Positions 1 through 14,400 of a stretch of 64,000 bases of DNA are shown piece after piece (the first letter of the stretch is position 1; every line of letters begins with the position of its first letter). A program made the translations under genes and the position numbers. Under the pieces are notes generated by a model. That model was not told where the DNA came from. It saw only the letters and a program-made list of their open reading frames with translations, and made no database searches. Origin of the DNA: Hymenolepis diminuta (lineage: Eukaryota > Platyhelminthes > Cestoda > Cyclophyllidea > Hymenolepididae); contig CAADRB010000016.1 in assembly GCA_900708905.1 (NCBI GenBank), positions 1,679,000-1,742,999 of the forward strand, written 5' to 3'.

Positions 1-3000
1 AATCTCAACATTCATGTCTAAGAGCTATGTAGATTTAAAGACGGGAGTTGCGCTGCCACCAAATATTTTATATTTGGTGCACGCTCCCCTCCTGCTATCG
101 GAGCTGGTTTTGGAAACGTGCGAATAAGAAGTTACAGAAGAATACACATCATCGCACTTAAAAAAAGCTTCTGGTTTTATTCCCACTAATGTTCTTCAAA
201 GTTAACTTCCAACCCACTGAAGGACAAAGAGCAAAGAAATTTCAGTTGCACCTGGTTTCAACACCGAGATTGACAAATTCGACTTCCGTTCTTCTCAGTA
301 AATTTTTGAAAGCTATGCGTCTTCTAATCAAAATCGTGTCCTTGACCATCTTACGCCGTCAATCTCGTCTTCCTATCTAAAAAATAAGGTTTTATCTGGT
401 TTCTGGCACCAGGATGGACAATAAATAACCGGGACTATTCATCAAAAAGATATTTCAATCTTGCATTAGGGTTCCATATTATGCCTTGGGTTAATATTTC
501 TCTAAACATCCCTCCTCCAAATTTACAATATTTCTTATTCAAATAAAGATCGAAGCTCGACAGAACGAGACAAGAGATACGTAGGAGTGAGATGGCGTAC
601 GATGATAAAAATTGCGACCGAGAATAGTGCAATTGAAAATAGATAACTACGTAGAATCAAACTGTAGTATATTTAAATGGGAATAGGAGACGAAAAATAC
701 AAAACTGCTATCGATAATTATTTCCTAGAAGGATGACTGCGTATATTTTTCCTTTTCATAAACTATTACCGGTCTCTTGAGTTTATCTGAAAGTAACTTA
801 AAGCTATGTAGAAATTCATACTTTGCACATCTAAACATACTATTTGGGAGTAAGAAATTGCATTCACAGTCAGCGCATAAGACTTTTAATGTTGAATTCA
901 ATCTGAACTTTATTACAATCTAAATTGTTTGTCCGTAATACTGACGCTTGGTTAAGAGGTTAATTAAATTAACCTATTAACGAAGGACCTACTACAATTA
1001 GGTTTCCTTTTGAATAATATCAGCTATAAAAAAGGAGGAAATATTTACTGAAGAAACAAGAGGCACGTAGGATTATTTCGGCATTGAATCTTCACATTTA
1101 AAAAAGATTATTTCTCGAGAGTGTTTGATTGGAGCTCATCCTTCAAGACAGGTTGCAGTATATGCTAGCTTTAACAGTTAGGATTTGCATTTTTCATTTT
1201 CTTGATTTTGCATTTTACAATTTAGTTCAAATTCGTCTAATTGTAGAGGGAAGTCCGCATCAGAATCGATCAAGCTTAAAAGGTGTGATAGTGGTATCAC
1301 TCTCCTTTTTAGGATTACAGAGCCATTAGTTGCTTTTAAGCATCGAGATTCTTTCCTTCAATTGACCAAGATATTAGGATAATGGTATTTTACTTTATTC
1401 ACTATTTTGCCTATTGGAAGATTTCATTCTCTGGGAATCATTTAGCCAATTACCAGCTTGACTATATGCTGGTGAAATGATAATTCAGCTCTCGATTTCT
1501 CTGGTGTTTTATTTTTGCTTGTAGAATTACCATCGATTTTCATCATTCACGAAGCCCACCTGTCGCGTCTATAAGTAAAGCCTTTGGATTTATAATTGTA
1601 CCTACCACGGAGCTAATAACATAAGACCAACCTTGTTCACCCTATAATCGTTGATTTAATCCAGATCAGTGTTCAACCAGGCTCTTACTTTGGAGATAAT
1701 CCCATCGTTTTTCGAAATATCTACCTCTCGGACTGGTGTGTTTCTTTAGTCACTTTGAATAAATCGACCTTTGTTGCGTCTCTAATCTTCTCCATTGCTA
1801 TTTGAGGAAAGAAATGAAACAAAAACTAGATGACTGTTATAAGATTTCAAAATTAAGGACTTTGGAAGAAATCTCTTGGTAAATTCATTCTAATAGTTGT
1901 GCAAATTAGCAGTTCAAAATTTCAGATAATTCAAGAAAAATATATAGATCACATTTAAGTCACTCATAGTTCACTAAGCCATCCCCGTTTGTTGACAAGA
2001 ATATCAAGAATAAACACAATCTCTTTCGCCCTCTGTTAGTCTCGTCTAATCGTCGATGTATCTGCATGGGAACTGGTTGGTGTAGATTACAATGTCCACT
2101 ACTTGATCTCTTGACTAGGATGCTGTTTTCGGGACAAATTGGCAATTTATCGTCCCACACCGTTAACCTACGTTGGTTCAGTCTAGCCATAGTTACCCCC
2201 CCCCCTGCTCTATTAAGTGATAATGGTTCAGAAAGACAAATAAGCTTACAGGGTACTTGAGCAGTTCAATTCTGTTGGAGACTTGCTTTCAAGATTGCAC
2301 TGATATTAGGGAAAAGAGATTTGACTTTTCTTGTAGTTTTATGGGTACTTATTTCACAATCCAGCTTAAATATGTTTGATGCCAGAAGAAAGTTGACATC
2401 TCAAGATGCACAAGTTTAAAGAATGGGTGGTCGCGCAACTCCCATCTTCATTTCTGTATAGCATTTAGCTCGTGCAAGCGGAGATTTATAGCACTGAAAC
2501 CAGCCAAAACTTTTAAAATTAATTGTGCACATTGAGCTCGGGGATACTATTATCATTGCCAATAACAAGGCATTGTTAGAAGCATCTAAATACAAGTAGA
2601 ATGCCCCAAAAATGGGTAAAGAGGAGCGGATAAGAAGCAAAGAATCAGGGTCATGAATGAACTTTACTCAACCCGAATAAGGCATTCTTTGAGTTGTCCG
2701 CTTGTAACTTAACAAGTACAATTCGTTCCGAAATTCTAACTAATGATAAAATTTCTAGACTCCTGAGAGGTAATTCATACTTTCAGTGTTCAGAGCTGAT
2801 TGATCAGATTAGGAATGTTACATTTATAGTTCGAAAGACATTTGTATTTTCTAAACGTTTAGAAATTCAAAACAAAAATCAGATGGATTATAAGAGGCTG
2901 TGCAGTAGAAACGTTTTAAGACTCAACTTGCTCTCTGTTATCTAATTCACATTTCAACCTTCAGTTACTCCAGCACTCTTCGTTCTGACATCCATAGTGC

Positions 3001-5090
3001 AAACATACCTCTGCAGAGTATAAACGAAAGTTGTTCAAACCAGTTACCGGACGCATAGACACGCTTGTCATTTAGAGGCCTTCAAATGGCTTTTAAGTAG
3101 CACTTTCCAAATTTTCGGTCATGTTGTTTTTCCGCAGAAATTAGGCCTACATTGGACTTTTACTCTTCAAATGATTCAGTCTCGTAATGTCATTTGCTCG
3201 GCTATCGAATTTTCAAGGTGATGATAAACATTAGTCATTAGCCTATTAAGTCTGGCCTTAATAGAAAAATGTATGCATATACTTTGTCTAAATAGGGAAT
3301 GGAGGGGCTAAGATTAGTTAAAAGTGGATTGAAGATCATTAAAATTGAAATAAGATAGTGGCCCCTGTGCGCTAATGGAGCAGCGATTAACGCGTTCGTC
3401 TAAGAAGACAGAGTTCACGAGTGCAGTGCTCACTGGTGTACATTCAGTGAGCAGAATGGTTAGATATGACTAATGAATATGGATTAGAAATAGTTTCATA
3501 GGAAGTGGGGCCAATGTTACTACTCCTCCGCTTGAAATTTTTTTAAAAATAAACTTGGCAGTTGTTTACGGTACCCATTATGTTTATTCATTCATATGAA
3601 TTAATACCATTACATCCATCTGAAATGAAACTTCGGTTACAATAGCAACACTCTCGATGCTTTATGGCACACGTCCAGCAAATAGATTGACCTACGTGGT
3701 GTTTACTTGTAGTTATCATAAGATTGATTGAATTTGAATGCTCCAGAATGCATTCTCTACGCTTAAGATAAGGGTTGGAAATTGATCCGTCTGGACTAAA
3801 ATTCTTTAATTTTATTTAAAGAGGCATATTTGCCAAAATAGGATAATATTACTGACAGTGCTCATTGTAAGTGCAAAACTCAATTGTAATGGTGAATTGA
3901 GCTGATTTCCAGTACTAAATGCAGATATGAACAACATACTTGAGTGAAAAGATGAATGAAAGTTTGATTTTCTGCTTCTTTAGTTCAACTGACTCGTTAA
4001 ATTCTTAACGAGGATAAAAATTGCATAGAGAGATCATAGGTTTCATTGTAGTTTGTTTGTGGAGGGTGAATGGATACAAATTCGAACGCTTCGGGTCCGA
4101 TAATATACAGACTTACCAAGAGTCTCGGCTATACCATAAAGATATTTTTGGTCCGAAATATTTGGGGGAGGTTCATATGAATCAGAGTACATTTTTGATA
4201 GCGATTTTCATGAACGAAGTTCTGTATTCACTTGTATTCCCCTGACCCTACTTTATCTGTTTGATTTTCAAGAAAGCACGCTTCACTCTTCAAACCTACA
4301 GAGCTGTTATTCAGTAAAGGCAAAAACCTGCAGCAGTACAAGTTAAAGCCATTTATTTCTACTTCAGTTAGCTCAATAACTTTATTTCCACTTTTATCTT
4401 AACCTTCTAATTTACTTCGACTATTTAAAACGTTCTTTGAATAATCCTTCGAGTCTTTGTTTAACAGATACTTTTTATACAAAATTATAATATTTCTAGG
4501 TAGAGTATAAGCCTGAATGCATTCCAATAGGAAATGCAAATTTAAAAATCCCCAAAGCTAGTAATATAAAGCTTGAATTTCACCCAAAGTTCTAGGCATT
4601 GTTTAGTCTGAAAAAAACATGGAAGCAGTAGGACAACCTTAGCCTTAAATCTTGTATTATTTATCTGAATTCACTCAAGAATCTTATAAATAGAGGGAGG
4701 ATTTTCACTAAAATATTTTCTGTTGTTACCAGGGCCTAATAAAAGGAAATCATTCATTAATTATGACATTCTCAACAGTACAAAAGCCTAGTTAAAAAAC
4801 ACTAATGTGAGACTACCTCTTCCCAACATTAAGAACTCATGGAGATTGAAGGAATATTGATAGACAAAGAGAGAACTATTTTGCAATATCTAATTCGAAC
4901 CATTAATTATGTTTCAAAAAACGAGAGGAAATCGATGAATGAGTCAAGAGAGGAAAAGTGCGTAAAAGGAAGAAAAGTGGGCAAGATCAATACCCAACCG
5001 TGAGTAATTCCCAAGGTCAATAAATCTGTTCTTTTTCCAAGAACATAAAGTCATATGTCTCAAATTATAGTAAATAATTTTCCCCTTTCA
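1..5090. other. AT-rich stretch, no gene recognised
   Basis: All open frames here are under 85 codons, rich in Ile, Asn, Lys, Phe and Leu, and resemble no family I know. A run of ten C lies at 2196-2205. The only structured item is the tRNA-like sequence near 3.36 kb, listed separately. A small exon could be missed by eye. Confidence 0.5.
3363..3435 (+). repeat. Degenerate tRNA-Arg-like sequence, perhaps a SINE head
   Basis: The stretch has an A-box-like segment (TGCGCTAATGG) and, after AACGCG, a short hairpin (GTCT/AGAC) where an anticodon arm would lie. A weak B-box-like segment (AGTTCACGAGTGC) follows. The order recalls eukaryotic tRNA-Arg genes, whose D arm also reads GCGCAATGGATAACGCG. 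The B box departs from GGTTCGANTCC and the acceptor stem does not pair cleanly, so it is unlikely to be a working tRNA. A tRNA pseudogene or the 5' head of a tRNA-derived SINE fits better. Confidence 0.3.
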
Positions 5091-5650
5091 GAAAATTGCA
5101 TTTAGCTATTTAGAGGGATCGGTGAAAGAGAGACAGTGAGGAGAGGCGTTAGTGTCTACTTATTGTTTACTTCATCGAGTCTATTGTCTCGTGTTGTAGC
5201 AGCCTTTTGTCTGTTGTCCTTTCTCGTCCTCTCTTCGTTACACACACCACTGATGGAATAAACGCACAAAAATATGGGTGTTTCTTTTTCATATCTCACT
5301 AGTCGTAGCCATGGCTATATCACCACATACCCACTACTAGGCTGTTTATTAACCTTGACAATCTGTGTTGTCCGAATGCTGGGTCGAACTGGATTCCGGA
5401 CGTTGAGAGAGCGCATTTCTGGACGAGAAAGTTGTCCCTCTTAATACTGCACACAGGACTTCTCTCTTTAATCATAGTGGAGTCATACAGTCTCGGCCTC
5501 TGCCGTCTGTTGCCTATATCTCCCTCCCTCAGACTCACAAATAAACAACGTAAACAACTTCGTGTACTTAGTTTAAACGACTTTCAGGTACATACTGGGC
5601 CTATTACTCATTGTCCATATAGTCGTACAGGCGACAAATTGTAGACAAAA
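5090..5650. other. GC-richer block of unknown nature
   Basis: Base composition is clearly more balanced than in the flanks, with CT-rich tracts and CpG-containing words. Short open frames of about 70 codons lie on both strands (minus 5320-5538, plus 5432-5644). Neither resembles a known protein. The contrast with the surroundings suggests a mobile-element remnant, but no terminal repeats or domain were found. Confidence 0.2.
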
Positions 5651-8386
5651 GATGAAAATCCTACTAATAACTTAAACTGGTTAAAGTAGAGTCTATCAAC
5701 CTAATTATAAAGACACTGAAAATTCAGACAGTTTACCAACCTCAATTTTCAAATCTTTGCGTCTGGGGAATTCAATCTTTATCAAAATAGGATGAATTCA
5801 ACAGAATTCAAATAAGGTGGAGAGCTATTAGTGAATTTTAAAGCTAGTAGGAGCCTTAAAATATGCAAATATATTTGTAACAGTAATTAATGCGTAAAAT
5901 ATAAAATTTCCACAAAATAAGAATGTTTCAACAAGGCGTTTCTCGAATGATTTTCTCTCGATTTAAGTCGCTATCTGTTACCGTATTTGATTCATTTAAA
6001 CTCATATAATTGATAAATTTACTTTAAAAGGAATGTGTTTATCCAAGGGGGAGGTCAAAAGTGACAAAAACTACTAGATAAAAAGAAGTTTGCACATTTC
6101 ATAGTACCTTTAAGAATTAAAGTAGTATGTTTGGGTGGCTGAAGAAGTAATTATGGCTAGCCAATCAGTATACGATATATAAAATGCACCAATCGTAAAT
6201 GGCTACTTTTTTCGCACCGTATTACGTTAGATGGTTCTTTCTATTTACTAATAGAACATAATCAGTAATTATTATGTTCAGTTTCGTGGAAAAAGTGGCA
6301 ATGGATCATCAATCATGTCCAAAAATAAGTGTAACGTTTTTATGTTACCATTTTAACTCATTCGAGGAATTGGAATTTCCTAAAGAAAATTTTCACACAG
6401 AAAATAAGAGATTTGTCAAGGAGAAAGTACCAGTAATTCTTGCCTAGGTTCATTTTCGAATATGTTTGCTGTCGAATTAAAATAAGCAGCCTAAGCCCGT
6501 CAAAGAAAATTTTAACAATGCCGAGCTTATATGCCATAGGTGTCATAGGGCAGCTCTTATCAGGGACTCATATTCCACAATTACTCTTTCTAACCTGGTC
6601 TGGTTGCCCATCACGTCATTGAATGCGTGCCGTTGAGCATCGATCTCGTGATTTCTGACTTGGGAGAAGTGCGCACTGACCATTGGGTCACCAGTTCAAT
6701 AAAATGTAAAATTTTCGCAGACTTTTCTCTTCGAATCATTTACAATCACATAATAGAAAAACCAACTACCTACAAATCCAGTGTGAAAATGTGCCTCAAG
6801 ATTTCACATTACAACACGGTTGTAATTACCACAATCACAACATATATAACGAAAAGCAGAATGCCTGAGGATATATTGTAGGCAATGTAATGCTAAGTCA
6901 GCAGTTACGAAAACTAGGTCGCCAATGCAGTACCACTAAGAGCTCACTTTCATAACTACAATTGATTCAAAATTAACAAATTAAATCGGAAGAATACAGA
7001 AGTTCTGTAATTAAACGAGCTTTCCTCTATTATGAAAATACAGTTTATTATATAAATTGAGATACATAAGGAATTATTGACTGTCTGATGAGCCATTAAT
7101 GGATCAGCGAAGAAATTGCATTTCCATGCACGAACGGAGAAAGCCAAAAATCAATAAATCGTGTGACAAAATCGGTGAAATTTAAAAATATTCGATTCGA
7201 CTAGCTAATACTTGATTAGTTCTGCTTTTTGATGACAAAGTGGTGTGGAAAGCATCATCAACAAATATGAGACTCATCAGGGACGCAAATGACCAATCGC
7301 ACTTGGTGCTATTGGTCAAGAAAAGTTGGCTGAAATAACTTAACTCCCAAAAAAGAGAGGGTCTAGAATATCCTCATTTATTCAAGAAGACACAAGATAT
7401 TTAACAAGTGCAGTAATGAGGAATTTCAGGCATGAAAGAGGAAATCTGACTTATATTGACAGTGGACAATAATATTAATGCGGTTTAAAGTCTACCCAGA
7501 GAATAGAACCACTATTATGATTCACAATAAATCTCCTTATCTCTACCAATAGAGTAATTATAAAAAAAATCGATGTTCTTGATAACTGATAACATTATAT
7601 CCAACCTGTTTTTGTTTAATTCGGCCAAAAATTCAAATTATTTCGTCCTTTGTTTTAAATAAAAAAAAAACAAATTGAAAAAATAACTTGAGAAATGAAT
7701 TCGATTGTTTTTTCATCTGTCTCTAATAGAAACAATCAAACACTCATCTCTCTAGAGTGCGGTCAGTTTAAAACGATTTTTGATTCATATGTTTGGCGAC
7801 CTCATCTCCGCTATGTTATAACCGTAAGCTACTGAATATCTTGTAAGATCATTTTGCCTTCTCGACTATTGGGAAAAAAGGGATTGAAACGACAAGATCG
7901 ACTCTTCCCGGTTAGAAAACCAGTCAGAGTAAGCATTTGGTGCAACCCCGGGGATGAATAATGAAATATGAATTTCGGAACATGAGCTATCCCTTTGGTA
8001 AATACTGTACAACTCAAATGAAATAGTCAAACGAGGTAAGACTCTTTAATACCTTGGCATTGGTCTCAGCATATTGTTCATCGGACTTTCTGCTAACTGG
8101 TTTCAGGTGCTTTCCAGAATTAAAAATTCCAAGTTTTTTTTGAATTACTGCGGGTAATAATAAAAATGGGATAACGGAATGACTACCACAGTTTATCATG
8201 ATGACGATAGCCTATCAGTGAATTACTTCGTCCCTTCTGAACAATTTTAATACCTCGTCTTTTATCAAGGACTCGCTATTCGATCTTTAGTCTTCCACTA
8301 CTGCCGAACCAGTTGTTATTTGGGTCTATAAAAGTGATAGGGACTATCTTAAAAAACCCAATGTACAGATCCCTATATTTACGTAC
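5651..8386. other. AT-rich stretch, no gene recognised
   Basis: Only short frames are present. Minus-strand frames at 7829-8017 and 8014-8199 are next to the exon-like stretch at 8387-8494. One has an acceptor-like site (CCCGCAG near 8150), but its phase does not join to that exon, so they were not annotated as coding. Confidence 0.4.
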
Positions 8387-8494
8387 CATTTCCTCTGCAC
8401 TTGATCCCAACAAATTTAGTCCATCAACTCCAATTTCTTGCGGGCAATATAATTTCCCAATGAATGACATCCCAAAATATCCCATTTCATATAC
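8387..8494 (-). CDS. Putative 36-codon internal exon, unknown gene
   Basis: On the minus strand a TTGTTCAG acceptor is followed by an open stretch of 108 nt ending at ATG|GTACGT, a good donor, with phase 0 at both ends. It encodes a Gly-rich, well mixed sequence including FIGKLYCPQEIGVDG and LLGSSAEEM, unlike the low-complexity frames around it. The frame stays open to a stop at 8276, so this could also be a 3' terminal exon. I do not recognise the family and found no phase-compatible neighbouring exon. Confidence 0.28.
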
Positions 8495-11400
8495 CTGAAC
8501 AATGAAATATTTAACAGAATATGTACGAATAAAAGTGATGAAATTAAGAAGTGTTTTCTGAAAGACGAATCAATTAGGAAAGTTAAAACTTCAAAGGTTG
8601 AATTGCCTTAGATATCCAGTAATTTCATGTCATATCTATATAATCTGTTATCGTGCTTCATTCATTTATATAGTTGAATATATGACTTATCCCCCTGCCT
8701 TTACACACTTTATTCATTTCCTCCATGATCTAACATCTAATCCAACTATTTCATTTAAATTTCAAAATCAGAAAGTGAAAGGACACCAACGAGTATGATA
8801 CTGGATGAACAATACATTCTATAGGTGATCTCTTCTACTTTGCTAACACTTCTTATCGGGCTACGCTGCACCTGACATCTCGACAGTTAGCCTAAACAAA
8901 ATCTGCCATCGGTCCGATAGTGGACTGAACTTCAAATGCCAGCTACATAAAGATTTTCTCTCCTCTATATTATCTGTGAAAATTAACGTGAGTTGTTTTA
9001 AAGTGACGACACTTTCTGGTCCTAGCACTGAAGACTACAACGGAAAAATAACTTGAAATTCAAAGAAGATTATTTTTCGTGTAGGTTTGTTAATTGCAAA
9101 CCTATCAACGGTCCCAAAGGGTACTTCAGGTACGTTAAATGTGGAGTTCATTCAATTAAAATTATCAATAAAAGCATGCATCTTGGGTGCGAGTTGCATA
9201 TGAAGGCATATAGCCATCAGTATAGCATAAAAGTAAATGAGGTTGAAATTAGAAGACTTGAAATCCGCAAAGCAAAGGTTCCTTCGGTTTTTTTATTCTT
9301 GAGATCTTTACAACATAAGATATTTGAATCGGTTCTGCTAAATTAACTTGGAGGTTTTTAGGGGCCCTAGGATTGTATTTATATGCAGATTTCCGTAACC
9401 ACTTATTTAAAAATTATAGATGTAATTGGTTCGGCTGATTATATTTAGATTTACAAGTTTCTAAGATGGCGTGTGTCGTGACACGATCCAACTGTCCTAG
9501 ATACCCTGATTTGTGACGATTTTCTCCCATCTGGCTCCTTATCCAACCCAGTTCTCCAGTTGTCCAGTGGCTCCAATAGTTGTAGGTCGTGTGACTCCCA
9601 CACTTAGTCATCCTGAATGCTTATGATTTATGATGTTTGTAATTTATATCTCATAATTACAACCAGTTTCATATTATGCAGGCGTCTTCTCCCTAACTTC
9701 TTGCTTCTCTACTGAGCTGGTACTTAGACTTACCCTACAGCGTCCAGGGGACACAACAGAGTAATACAACGCTTCCCGTTTTCGTTTTTACTCATTGGCT
9801 AAGTCAAATTAAAGCACATTTGATTGAGAGAAATAAAACTAAGTGAGGTTAGGCCTTCGGAAGAAGATAAAAGCTTAAATTTTGAAATCCACAAAAATTT
9901 TTTTACACTATTTTGATTTCTTTCATTTTTGTCAACGAAGTGAAGAGAACAGTAGAATGCGTAAAATATTTTAAAGTTTTTACTATTTTTGTGCGAAATC
10001 ACTTTTCGAATTTGCTAGACCTTCTATATACCCATGATTGACAAACGTGGGTGCTGATAATCTATGCATTTCAATTTGAATCTCTATAAATAGGATAATA
10101 AAATGAAGAGTGGAATAAAGTTGCAACACACTTTTAATTAATGTAATATATTTTCTGAACAAGGTAAGTGAAACCGTTTAATTCGTAAAAGGGCTATAAT
10201 GTTAAAGAAGGTAATATATTGTTATGATTGAACGGACTAAGTCAAGGTACTTGTAAATGTATATAGATATATATAAGTAGCTCTTGCCCTCATAGCTTCT
10301 CTCTGACATTCTGGTTCTTTAATAACAGTTGCTACGACGCATTTCCAGGTGTTTGAATTTCATAGTAGTCGGATGACCTTAGGCACTATCTTAGCTGGTC
10401 ACGCATTCATCAACGCTGATTAGTCAGCCGCAAATTATGAGAGCTACCTACGCAAAGATTAGTTAAGTTATAATGCATTGCGTTTTATCAGGACGTGAGA
10501 AATACATGGTCGCTTCATCTTATAATATCTACATCAGCCTTGACTTTGAATGATGCTGATAATGAAAAGTCCTGGCACCTCGCTCTATATCTACATAGTA
10601 CATGGGAACATAAATAGGAATAATGTAAATGAACGATTGAAGGCACAAAGATCGATCAGCATGAGAATATCTGCCATCTGATTTGTGATGAAAGTCAGTC
10701 TAATGTCTGCGCTTGTCATTCAAAAAAAATCGCTGAATCAACTATGAATTAGCTTAACCATGCCAGAAGAAAACCTTTGAACTCTCTCTCTCTCTCTGAA
10801 TTTCGATAAATAAAAAATGAATAAGAATATTCCATTTATTTTCAAAGCAATTTCTTCAAATGAATGCTTTTATTAAGCCCTTCATCATCTGTCACTCTAC
10901 ATTACCACATTACATCTCCACCCCTCCCCCTCCCCTCCACTTTGAAGGTACATGCAGCAGTAATGATTTTCATAAAAGCAGACTTTTTAATGTCGTGAAT
11001 ATGAAGATGAATGACAACTCGATCGACATGCATATGATCAATCTCGATGCCAATGATCTGCAGCTCCCAACTGATGTTCTTGTTAGACAAGAGATATGGT
11101 ATGGTTTTTTGTTATAATTAAGTGCATTTGATAAAAAATGTAACCTAATATCCGTATCAAAGATATGAGTTGAGCCGTGAGATGCGTAGCTGCTAAGAGT
11201 AATATTAAATGGAGGGAAGGGAGGGGGGTGAGGCGCAGGGATTTGCGTCTTTAAAAGGAAATATGCATTTACCTTTCTTAAGATCAATTTCGTTTGAGAT
11301 TATTAATAGAGTCATTTTCAGTTGTCGACTGTATACAATGTGAATTTTTAAGAGCAAAGGTATACATTTATTTAAATTTTTAGTGCTACTCATTTTAAAT

Positions 11401-14400
11401 TCCGTTTCATTTGGATTCAAAAAACGTATATTTGGAGCTGTAAAAGCATATAAGTTCGGATTGTGGCATCCTTTTCATTTTTAAAGCTAAATGGAAGGCA
11501 TATCCAATGAAAATTGATTTGAATCACACCCATCGAAAATATCAATTTCCAATTTCAAATGACTCCTTTTAGTTCAAGGATAGGAATCCAGAAATAACGC
11601 TAGAAAGTGCAGTTGTGGACAAAACATTCGTTTCAGAATGAAGTTTTGAGTATTTTTCTGAAATAAAACTGTAAAAGCTGAATCCAAAAATCAGATATAA
11701 TAAAATTAATTTGCCCTGTAATTCTACATGCTTCATCTCCTTTAACCCGCGTTGGATGGCTTTCATCCAACGTGAGTAATAAATTAATGAAATTAATTTA
11801 TCGGATAATTTAATTTTAAGGACAGTTTTCATTAAATTGCCTATATATTTGCCTGCTTTAACGTAGCTGTGGCTTTCGCTTTTAATTTTCAAGTAAACAC
11901 TTCATTTAGAGATAAAAATCTGGAACAAATCTTCCTATTGAGTGTTTTAAAAACCAAAATGAATTGTGAGTTTCGGTGAAGACTTAATTTGAATCCTTAA
12001 ATGAATGAAGAAATGGGTTACCCATTTGCCATTTTCTCATTTCCCATTCAAAACTACCCAAATTTAGCATCATAAATTCCCTCTTTTGTGATTCACCTCA
12101 CTTTGTCTTCGAATCTAGTCATTCAAAAATTTTTATTCATGCAATAAATTTCAACTAAAATAATAAAAATTATTAAGAAGGAGACAAATGTGAATATCTT
12201 TTTAATTAAATGACTTATCTTTGATTACTTATTGTAAAAGAAAACGTGGATTAAGACTAAGTCTTCAGGACTGGGAAATTTTTAAATCGAGTTCAAAATT
12301 ACTTTAACACAAGTCCCGTACGCCAGTGTAAGAGTATTAAATTGAGGGTTTTAATGCATGGTTCAAACCGAAATTATATTTATTTGGAATTTCTGAAGGA
12401 TTTAAAATTTATTAGGAAGCGCATAATTAAAGAGGGTTTCATAAACAATTTTCTCGCATTGTTTTCTCATTAACAGATTATCGAAATTTCAGTATCATTA
12501 TTCACTGATTGCTTCCAAAGTGAATCCTTGACGAAAATCTCATTGAGCTTATGCTTATTATTTTATATTCAGAAAAAGTAAAAATTAAAAAATTTCCCAC
12601 TCTTAGATCAATAAATTCACAGAATTATCCTTTGATTATGGAAGTAATTTAACAGAATAGAGTGATATTTTGCACCTTATGGCATTGTTTTGCTCCTAAA
12701 ATGCATTTTAGGAAAACTGTACGAGCATCTTTTCTGAGTAAGCGGCTGAAAAGCGTGACTCAAACTCTGTGAATGGGCTTTGTTCCCTCCTGCAGATTAT
12801 CTCTCTATCTGACGTTGACTTATCGATTAGGGGAAAATTGGGGTGAGAGTAGATACTAACCTTCACTCTCAGACACAGGTCTAAAGAGCATCCTGATTGA
12901 ATAAATTGGCTGAAAATGTTTAATTATTTACGTGAAAACTGCTTGATAAATATTCTGATATTGAGATAAAACACATTTTGATATGAATCTTAATGGTGAT
13001 TTAGCTCTTCAGACTGATAGTTTTCAGCAAATCAGGTTTGAAAAATACCCAGCCTCTAGATAAACAGTGACATGAAATTGTAGTCATTGTACTCTTGACG
13101 GAACGCTACAAAGCACAGCCTACCTAATCTACAGATGACTCGTTGAACCCGATGAGGGAATAATGAGCTCAAATAATATTCAAGGCTACTGTTCAAAATT
13201 CGAAGTATCAATTCCATGATTTTCCATTCCATTATTCCTAGCCATTTATTGGCTGTCATTGTATCTTTTAAATTTATTGATAACCCTTATCTTAGTAGCC
13301 GAAGAATGAGGTAATCGGGATCTTAATCCCCTTTCTTAATTAACCAGTTTGTTCTTTCCCTAACCCGGTTTCGGACGGGTCACTAGAACCAAAGTGAGCA
13401 TGCAAGTTAGCGATTGACGATAGGGGACAGTTCTTACAAAACCTGACGTCTCCTCTCTCCCAAATCAAAGATCATTAAAGCCACGCATTCGATTGTTCGA
13501 CTGGTATTTTATAGATAAGCGGAACATAATGCTATATAATTATATATACAAAATACGCTGATGACATAGCGATCACGTGCGTATTTACTAAACCAGAGGT
13601 CAAAAGACCGACAATTATATAGTAAAACGATATGATCAACCGCAATGGTTAAATCCGGTAAACAAAGAGGTGACTGAAGGCCAATTTTTCAACCAAAGGA
13701 CGTTGGAGAAGATCTTTCATCTTACAAAAATGATTGTGGAAAATGCCTTTTATTCAAGGGATCAGATTGGTTATTTCTCAAGCCACAAATACATCGTCTC
13801 CTTGTTTAATTCAATAATTAAATATTTAATTAATCAATTCAGTAAAGAAGCGATCATTTGAAGTTATCATACAAATTTAAACAATTTTATGGATTTGAAA
13901 AACTTTTAGTGTTGTGAGTACGAATTTAAGTTTCTTTATTCATACTCTTGTTTTGAATAAAGACAAGGCCATTTCGTTGTTAGCAGATTTGTTCTTTAAT
14001 ATAAAATGAATAAATTATATGGCAAATTAGAATTATATAACTCATATTCCTCGTCCACACCCCGAAATAAAACTCCAGAGCTTGTTCGAATAGTATTATA
14101 TATATCTATATCTGTCCTAATAATTTATTATAAAATTTATTATATAACAAAGGGAATTTACTAGAAGTAACCTAATCAATATACGGTGCTTTAAAATACT
14201 AATAATTTCCTATTGAAGTCAGGATTTTTTAGATTTTCGAATTCAGAAATCTCGTAATAAGAAAATTTATTGTTATTTAAAATTCATAATATTCGTTTAT
14301 GAAGCATATAATTATACCCCATTAGATAAAATTCATACAACTCGAATTCTAAAATTAAAGAAAGTCATTTCGATACCCTGACTTAATTCTGAACTTGTAT

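Noticed and set aside
7084..7120. CTGATGAG followed by a CCAT/ATGG hairpin, resembling a hammerhead ribozyme core
   Set aside because: The GAAA box does not follow stem II at the required place, and no stem III or cleavage triplet pairs with it.
11569..11892. 107-codon minus-strand frame
   Set aside because: AT-rich translation with no acceptor, motif or family resemblance; expected by chance in 64 kb of AT-rich DNA.
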